This document shows, piece after piece, positions 58,163-64,000 of a stretch of 64,000 nucleotides of DNA. How positions within the stretch are numbered: position 1 is the first letter of the stretch; each line of letters opens with the position of its first letter. This DNA comes from Campylobacterales bacterium (lineage in GTDB: Bacteria; Campylobacterota; Campylobacteria; Campylobacterales; Sulfurovaceae), in contig JACXUM010000002.1 of the NCBI GenBank assembly GCA_014763895.1, positions 1 to 64,000 of the forward strand, given 5' to 3'. The notes beneath the pieces are model-generated. The model searched no databases. It saw only the letters and a program-made list of their open reading frames with translations, and was not told the origin of the DNA. The position numbers were made by a program, and so were the translations under genes.

Positions 58163-59593
58163 TTAGCAAGAGAATACTGTAGAGAAGTCGAATGCAGTTG
58201 GTCTTGCTTCATCCGGCCATACTTGTCTTTCGAACATATAGTGTTGATATGTTGTAATGAACTCTTCAGTAAATACCGGGCTAAGGAACGCATGGTCTTC
58301 GATAAGAGCCTCAAGTGCTTCTCTTAGGGTATGCGGCATTTGAGGGATTTTTTTCTCTCTGATCTCATCAAGGTTCAGTTCGAATAGATCCTCATCCATT
58401 GGCCCTACCGGAATATATTTGTTTTTGATACCATCGATTCCGGCCATGAGCAATGCTGCAAAACAAAGGTATGGGCAAGATGCTGAATCCGGGAATCTTG
58501 TTTCGATTCTCGTAGCCATTTCGCCTGCACCATAAGGGATACGACATGCAGCCGATCTGTTTTGCATAGAGTAAGTCAAGATGGATGGAGCTTCAAATCC
58601 AGGGATCAATCTTCGGTAAGAGTTTGAACTTGGGTTTGTGATAGCTGCAACTGCTTTCGCGTGTTTGAAGATACCGCCAAGGTAGTGAAGCGCTGTTTCA
58701 CTTAGGTTTGCGTATTCACCTTGTTTATAGAAAAGGTTTTTACCGTCTTTCCAGATTGATTGGTGTACATGTTGACCGTTTCCGTTGTCTCCGTAAAGTG
58801 GTTTTGGCATGAACGTTGCAGTTTTACCGTTTAGGTGTGCTACCATTTTAACTACGTATTTATATTTTTGTACGTTATCCGCTGCTTCGATCAAAGTCCC
58901 GAATTTGATACCGATTTCACCTTGCCCCTGAGCAACTTCGTGGTGGCCAAGAACTACTTCAAGTCCTACTTCTTCAAGGATCTGCATCATTTCAGCTCTT
59001 AGGTCAACCATTGTATCGATAGGCATAACCGGGAAGTAACCACCTTTCGTGCCAGCTCTGTGACCTATGTTTCCTGTTTCACCATAGCCCGTAGACGCAT
59101 TCCATGAACCTTCTTCTGAGTCTACTCTGTAACCTGCCTGGTTGACACCATCCCAGATACGCACATCATCGAATACAAAGAATTCATTTTCAGGACCGAA
59201 ATAAGCTACATCACCGATATTTGCTTCTGCAAGGTATTCAAGAGCTCTTTTAGCGATGGCTCTTGGACATTTTTCATACATTTGGCCTTTGTAAATGTCA
59301 TAAACATCACAGATAACGATCACGGTACTGTCTGCTGTGAATGGATCCATGAAAGCAGTTTCAATATCCGGTTTCAAAAGCATGTCTGATTTGTTGATCG
59401 GCTGCCAAGCTTCGATAGAACTACCGTCAAATGGAAGACCAGCATCAAGCATGCTGTCGCTTACCGCACTTCTTCTATACGTGACATGGTGCCACATTCC
59501 TTTGATGTCTGTAAATCTAAAATCTACAAATTCTACTTCATTTTCTTCACAGAACTTGTTAAATTCTGCAATGTTGTTTACGAATTTACCCAT
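58163..59593 (-). CDS. glnA: type I glutamine synthetase
   Basis: [62 protein letters not shown]. Confidence 0.98.
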   Translation of the reverse strand: MGKFVNNIAEFNKFCEENEVEFVDFRFTDIKGMWHHVTYRRSAVSDSMLDAGLPFDGSSIEAWQPINKSDMLLKPDIETAFMDPFTADSTVIVICDVYDIYKGQMYEKCPRAIAKRALEYLAEANIGDVAYFGPENEFFVFDDVRIWDGVNQAGYRVDSEEGSWNASTGYGETGNIGHRAGTKGGYFPVMPIDTMVDLRAEMMQILEEVGLEVVLGHHEVAQGQGEIGIKFGTLIEAADNVQKYKYVVKMVAHLNGKTATFMPKPLYGDNGNGQHVHQSIWKDGKNLFYKQGEYANLSETALHYLGGIFKHAKAVAAITNPSSNSYRRLIPGFEAPSILTYSMQNRSAACRIPYGAGEMATRIETRFPDSASCPYLCFAALLMAGIDGIKNKYIPVGPMDEDLFELNLDEIREKKIPQMPHTLREALEALIEDHAFLSPVFTEEFITTYQHYMFERQVWPDEARPTAFDFSTVFSC

Positions 59594-59718
59594 GCGGATT
59601 TCCTCCAAAATTAAATTTATCCATATATTATAGCCATTCTAAAATAAGAGATAGTGAAGTTGGTTGCCTAAAAAATAGTCATTTATTTCTTTCTCACAAA
59701 AAATGTAAAAATTAGTGC

Positions 59719-60498
59719 TTAAAAAACGATCAATTCCCTGTCACGTTGTTCAAATGTCATGGCTTTGGTATAGCCTACTTCTTTGGCCAATATAATCATC
59801 TCTTCATATCCAAATCCAACCTGTTCAACCGAATGGGCATCTGAAGCAAAGGTGATAGGGATATCAAGTTCATAAGCTTCTTCCAAAAGTGCGCGGGAAG
59901 GATAGATTTCGCCGACAGGTTTGCGTAAACCGGCAGCATTGAGTTCTAGAACCATATTGGATGCTTTAATTGCTTTAAGGGCGTCTTTAGCCAAGAGACG
60001 GGTATCGATCGATGGCATAAATTTAAACACCTTGATAAGGTCCAAATGGCCGACGATATCGAATTTGCCGGTTTTAGCCATCATTTCGGTGGCTTCAAAA
60101 TAGGCTTTCCATATCTCATCGATATTGCGGTCCTTATATCCGCCTATAAACTCGGGATTGTCAAATCCCCATTTGTCGATGAAATGTACCGAACCGATAA
60201 GATAATCCACTTTTGCATTTAAAACCCGCTCATCCATATAACCCGGAAGGTAGTCTACTTCATAGCCCAAAAGGATACGGATATCATTTTTATAGCGTTC
60301 TTTGGCCTCGAGAACCTCTTGCGTGTAGGCTTCCATCTCTTCAAATGCAAGACGGTATTTCTGGTCAAAATCCATAGGGGCATGCTCTGAAAAACCGTAA
60401 ACATCAATTTCCAGCTCTATCGCTCTTTGGATAAATTCGTCAATGGTTCCTTCTGCATGGTTGCATCGTGTAGTATGATTGTGTATATCTATTCTCAT
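59719..60498 (-). CDS. PHP-family histidinol-phosphatase (HisJ-like)
   Basis: MRIDIHNHTTRCNHAEGTIDEFIQRAIELEIDVYGFSEHAPM, GSVHFIDKWGFD, FASDAHSVEQVG. Confidence 0.93.
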   Translation of the reverse strand: MRIDIHNHTTRCNHAEGTIDEFIQRAIELEIDVYGFSEHAPMDFDQKYRLAFEEMEAYTQEVLEAKERYKNDIRILLGYEVDYLPGYMDERVLNAKVDYLIGSVHFIDKWGFDNPEFIGGYKDRNIDEIWKAYFEATEMMAKTGKFDIVGHLDLIKVFKFMPSIDTRLLAKDALKAIKASNMVLELNAAGLRKPVGEIYPSRALLEEAYELDIPITFASDAHSVEQVGFGYEEMIILAKEVGYTKAMTFEQRDRELIVF

Positions 60499-60619
60499 TC
60501 TGTCTTATCTAATCTTTTACTTTGTTTTGTATTTATTCTATCATAAAATCTATGTTTTACCACTAATAGGGTAAAATAAGTGCTTAAACTATCTGACTTG
60601 TATTCAGAACAGGAAAAAT

Positions 60620-61966
60620 ATGACACATCAAAAAAAAGTAGAACTTCTAGCACCTGCCGGCAATCTTGAGAAGATGAAGATCGCCCTCAATTACGGTGCA
60701 GACGCCGTGTACGGCGGGACCAGCACATTTTCTTTGCGTATCCGTTCGGGCAAAGAATTTGATATGGATTCTTTCAAAGAAGGGATCGATTATGCCCACG
60801 AGAGAGGCAAAAAGGTCTATTGTACCATTAACAGTTTTCCCTTTAACTCACAATTGAAATTGTATGAAAGCCATATAGCCAAGATGGCGGAATTGAAGCC
60901 GGATGCACTTATCGTTTCAAGTCCCGGTGTAGTCAAGATGGCAAAGAAGATCGCCCCCGATATTCCATTGCATCTCTCTACGCAGGCCAATGTGATGAAT
61001 GCCCTTGATGCACAGGTCTATTATGATATGGGGGTAACGCGTATCATTGCTGCAAGGGAGATCAGTTTGAAGGATTGCGAAGCGATCAAATCGGTGATCC
61101 CTGATCTGGAAATAGAAGTGTTTGTACACGGTTCGATGTGTTTTGCCTACAGCGGACGCTGTCTAATCTCTGCACTCCAGACAGGACGTGTACCAAATAG
61201 GGGAAGTTGTGCCAATGACTGCCGTTTTCCTTATGAGATCTATGCGTATAATCCTGAGACAAACACGACTTTCAGGCTTGAAGAGGAGAGTGGAGTCGGT
61301 ACCTATATCATGAACGCCAAAGATATGAACCTTGCTTCCCATATTGATGAGATACTCTCTTCAGGGGTGATTGATTCTCTCAAGATTGAAGGACGGACAA
61401 AATCTCCTTATTATGCGGGTGTGGTTACCAAAGCATATCGTCATGCCATTGATGATTTCTATGCAGGAAAATTTGATGCAGCGAAGTATCAAGCCCAATT
61501 GAATACGACACAAAACCGGGGGTTTACAGACGCCTATCTAGTATCCCGTCCTTTTGAGAAAAGCGACACGCAGGCATTGGGGTTCTCCATCCAATACGGA
61601 ACGCACCAAGTAGCAGGATTGGTTGGCGAAGACGGCAAGACATGGCGCTGTAAAGACAAGACCTGCATAGGTGACCGTGTAGAGATCGTGTTGCCAGTCG
61701 GTGCGGAGGTTGAATGTATCGAAAATGAATATGGCAGAATCGATGAGGAAGGCGGAGCATATTGGCTGACATTCAAAAAGATCGTTTCGGCTTCAGGCAA
61801 AGAATTTGAATGTATCCACAGCGGGGATCTGAATGACATTATTCTTCCGGTTGCCTTGCCAGGATATACCATTTTAAGGCGAGAGATAGATGAGGCTCTG
61901 ATGAAGAAAGGTCTTACCGAAGACTCAACTCCCATGCATATGCAACCAAAAAATCAACTAAACTAA
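60620..61966 (+). CDS. peptidase U32 family protein (YegQ/TrhP-like)
   Basis: VELLAPAGNLEKMKIALNYGADAVYGG, EVFVHGSMCFAYSGRCLIS, NRGSCANDCRFPY, LKIEGRTKSPYYAG. Confidence 0.95.
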   Translation: MTHQKKVELLAPAGNLEKMKIALNYGADAVYGGTSTFSLRIRSGKEFDMDSFKEGIDYAHERGKKVYCTINSFPFNSQLKLYESHIAKMAELKPDALIVSSPGVVKMAKKIAPDIPLHLSTQANVMNALDAQVYYDMGVTRIIAAREISLKDCEAIKSVIPDLEIEVFVHGSMCFAYSGRCLISALQTGRVPNRGSCANDCRFPYEIYAYNPETNTTFRLEEESGVGTYIMNAKDMNLASHIDEILSSGVIDSLKIEGRTKSPYYAGVVTKAYRHAIDDFYAGKFDAAKYQAQLNTTQNRGFTDAYLVSRPFEKSDTQALGFSIQYGTHQVAGLVGEDGKTWRCKDKTCIGDRVEIVLPVGAEVECIENEYGRIDEEGGAYWLTFKKIVSASGKEFECIHSGDLNDIILPVALPGYTILRREIDEALMKKGLTEDSTPMHMQPKNQLN

Positions 61967-61975
61967 AAAAGGAGT

Positions 61976-62476
61976 ATGAAAATGAAATTCGTATCGATTG
62001 TTATCGGAAGTAAAAGTGACTATGATGTGATGAAAGAGTGTGCCCAGACACTACAAAAGTTTGGGGTACCCTATGAGCTGATCATTTCTTCGGCACATAG
62101 AAGCCCAAAAAGAACCAAGAATTATATCAAAGAGGCTGAAGCCAAAGGTGCGCAGGTGTTTATCGCAGCAGCAGGTATGGCAGCTCATTTGGCGGGCGCT
62201 TTGGCTGCAACGACCATCAAACCGGTACTTGGTGTTCCGATGGCAAGCGGTGAACTCAGAGGGGAAGATGCGTTGCTTAGTACCGTGATGATGCCCGGCG
62301 GGATGCCGGTAGGAACCGTTGCTATCGGGAAGGCAGGAGCGGTTAATGCTGCATATCTGGCGATTCAGATCATGGCACTGGAAGATGATGAATTACGTGT
62401 GAAATTACAAGAAGACAGAATCAGCAAGGCGAAAAAAGTGGAACTCGACTCCTCTGAGATCGAAGTAAGACTTTAG
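61976..62476 (+). CDS. purE: 5-(carboxyamino)imidazole ribonucleotide mutase
   Basis: VIGSKSDYDVMKECAQTLQKFGVPYELIISSAHRSPKR, AAAGMAAHLAGALAATTIKPVLGVPM. Confidence 0.97.
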   Translation: MKMKFVSIVIGSKSDYDVMKECAQTLQKFGVPYELIISSAHRSPKRTKNYIKEAEAKGAQVFIAAAGMAAHLAGALAATTIKPVLGVPMASGELRGEDALLSTVMMPGGMPVGTVAIGKAGAVNAAYLAIQIMALEDDELRVKLQEDRISKAKKVELDSSEIEVRL

Positions 62477-62500
62477 GATTGAAAAGTGTCAGGAATATTG

Positions 62501-63394
62501 ATGAATAAAAATGCAATCACATTCAGCGAGCTGCTGCTAAAACTGCAACAGTTCTGGGCCCAGCAGGGATGCAATATTGTGCAGCCTTATGATATCCCGG
62601 CTGGTGCCGGTACTTTCCACCCTGCAACGCTTTTGCGAAGTTTGGACAGCAAACCGTGGAGTACAGCATATGTGGCTCCTAGCAGAAGGCCGACCGACGG
62701 GCGTTACGGTGAGAACCCTAATCGTTTGGGAGCTTACTATCAGTTTCAGGTTTTGATCAAGCCAAGCCCGGACAATATCCAGGAACTTTATCTCAAATCT
62801 CTTGAGTACCTTGGGTTGAATCTGGCTGAGCATGATATCCGTTTTGTTGAAGATAACTGGGAATCTCCAACACTTGGTGCATGGGGACTTGGATGGGAAG
62901 TATGGCTGGATGGCATGGAAGTAACGCAATTTACCTATTTTCAACAAGTAGGCGGTATTTCCTGTGATCCTGTGGCAGTAGAGATAACCTACGGAACTGA
63001 GAGGCTCGCTATGTATCTACAAGGGGTTGAATCGGTATTTGATATCGTTTGGAATAGAAACGGTGATGAAGTTACGACTTATGCGGATGTGCACAAAGAG
63101 AGCGAATACGAATTCAGTAAATACCATTTTGAAGTGGCAAGTGTCGAAAAGCTTTTTGCGCATTTTGAAGATGCGAGTGCGGAATGCAGGCTCTGCCTTG
63201 AAAAAAGATTGCCTCTTGCGGCCTATGATCAGTGTATGATGGCATCGCATGCATTTAACATCTTGGATGCAAGAAAAGCTGTTTCACAGGCACAGAGACA
63301 GAACTACATCTTAAAGGTGCGTGAACTTGCGATCGGTTGTGCCCAGTTGTACAAAGATCAGGAACAAGAACGTAACCAAAGGGTAAGAGGCTAA
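62501..63394 (+). CDS. glyQ: glycyl-tRNA synthetase alpha subunit
   Basis: [59 protein letters not shown]. Confidence 0.99.
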   Translation: MNKNAITFSELLLKLQQFWAQQGCNIVQPYDIPAGAGTFHPATLLRSLDSKPWSTAYVAPSRRPTDGRYGENPNRLGAYYQFQVLIKPSPDNIQELYLKSLEYLGLNLAEHDIRFVEDNWESPTLGAWGLGWEVWLDGMEVTQFTYFQQVGGISCDPVAVEITYGTERLAMYLQGVESVFDIVWNRNGDEVTTYADVHKESEYEFSKYHFEVASVEKLFAHFEDASAECRLCLEKRLPLAAYDQCMMASHAFNILDARKAVSQAQRQNYILKVRELAIGCAQLYKDQEQERNQRVRG

Positions 63395-63434
63395 AACATT
63401 CCTTTTGAATCTGAGGATGTGGCTTTCTCTTTTG

Positions 63435-63522
63435 TTTCTTTTTTTAAAAAAAAGAAGCAAAAGTTTCTTTAAAAAAATCGTCATAACTTTCGAATCGCTT
63501 TGCTTTCAGAGTCGTTCGTTAC
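63435..63522 (+). repeat. dispersed intergenic repeat, copy B
   Basis: TTTCTTTTTTTAAAAAAAAGAAGCAAAAGTTTCTTTAAAAAAATCGTCAT...CGCTTTGCTTTCAGAGTCGTT; matches copy A at 21086-21205. Confidence 0.7.
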
Positions 63523-63562
63523 GACGGTCACACAGCATGTGACTTAATGAAAAAGGAATAGA

Positions 63563-64000
63563 ATGAAACTCCAAGAAGTGTATACCTTTCTTGACCAGAT
63601 AAGTCCTTTTGCGCTTCAGGAAAAATGGGACAATTCAGGGTTGATCATAGGTGATATGAACAGAGAGGTTTCACAGGTCGTTGTTTCATTGGATATTGAT
63701 GAGACAATGATTGAACAAACGCCGGAGGGATCACTTTTCATCATACACCATCCGTTGATATTTGGAAAACTTTCCAAACTGGACTTTTCAGTTTATCCTT
63801 CAAATCTGATTGAAAAGTTGATCTTGAAAAAACACTCCCTTATAGCGATGCATACCAATTTTGACCAAACCCATCTTAATAAATATGTGTTCGAAAAGAT
63901 TTTGGGTTTGACACTCGTAGAACAAGATCCCTTTGTGTGTGTTGCAAAAGGAGAATGGGGATATGAAGAACTTTTGGCATTAGTCAAAGAAAAGCTGTCA
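63563..64000 (+). CDS. Nif3-like dinuclear metal centre hexameric protein (truncated by window end)
   Basis: MKLQEVYTFLDQISPFALQEKWDNSGLIIGDMNREVSQVVVSLDIDETMIEQ...IIHHPLIFGKLSKLD...AMHTNFDQ. Confidence 0.9.
   Translation, partial: MKLQEVYTFLDQISPFALQEKWDNSGLIIGDMNREVSQVVVSLDIDETMIEQTPEGSLFIIHHPLIFGKLSKLDFSVYPSNLIEKLILKKHSLIAMHTNFDQTHLNKYVFEKILGLTLVEQDPFVCVAKGEWGYEELLALVKEKLS

Noticed and set aside
1-64000. Searched by eye for CRISPR arrays, rRNA, intact tRNA, selenocysteine TGA context and prophage genes
   Set aside because: No regularly spaced repeats, no rRNA-like stretches, no complete cloverleaf, and the FDH-like enzyme uses Cys rather than Sec.

Overview
The window is about 64 kb of chromosome from a Campylobacterota (epsilonproteobacterial, Sulfurovum/Sulfurimonas-like) bacterium; the taxon is inferred from gene content and order. 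Most of it is densely packed housekeeping sequence: petABC, moaA-queE-queD, moeA, rpmE, rsmI, rlmB, hom, trxA/trxB, dapB, purF, hisIE, ilvE, rpsB-tsf, prfB, panC, PBP2, ftsW, murG, alaS, maf, PBP1a, glnA, purE, glyQ. I saw no rRNA, no intact tRNA and no CRISPR array. Accessory material lies in two places. (1) Positions ~1-5,150 hold a degraded island: a SulP transporter, a 5'-truncated IS256-type transposase fused to the end of an AbiEii/AbiEi type IV toxin-antitoxin pair, an orphan ORF, and an RHS-core fragment bracketed by a 17-bp direct repeat. (2) Positions ~38,618-39,216 hold a RelE/RHH toxin-antitoxin pair enclosed by ~27-bp imperfect terminal inverted repeats with no transposase. This looks like a self-contained, non-autonomous mobile toxin-antitoxin cassette and is the best candidate here for something under-described. 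Other items to check: a dispersed intergenic hairpin repeat (copies at ~21.1 kb and ~63.4 kb), structured leaders before rpmE and rpsB, a QueE with unusual cysteine spacing, a Deg9-like protease, a probable exported small heat-shock protein, and an ABC ATPase translationally coupled to an unlisted 48-aa membrane peptide. All assignments come from reading the sequence and remembered family motifs; no searches were run.
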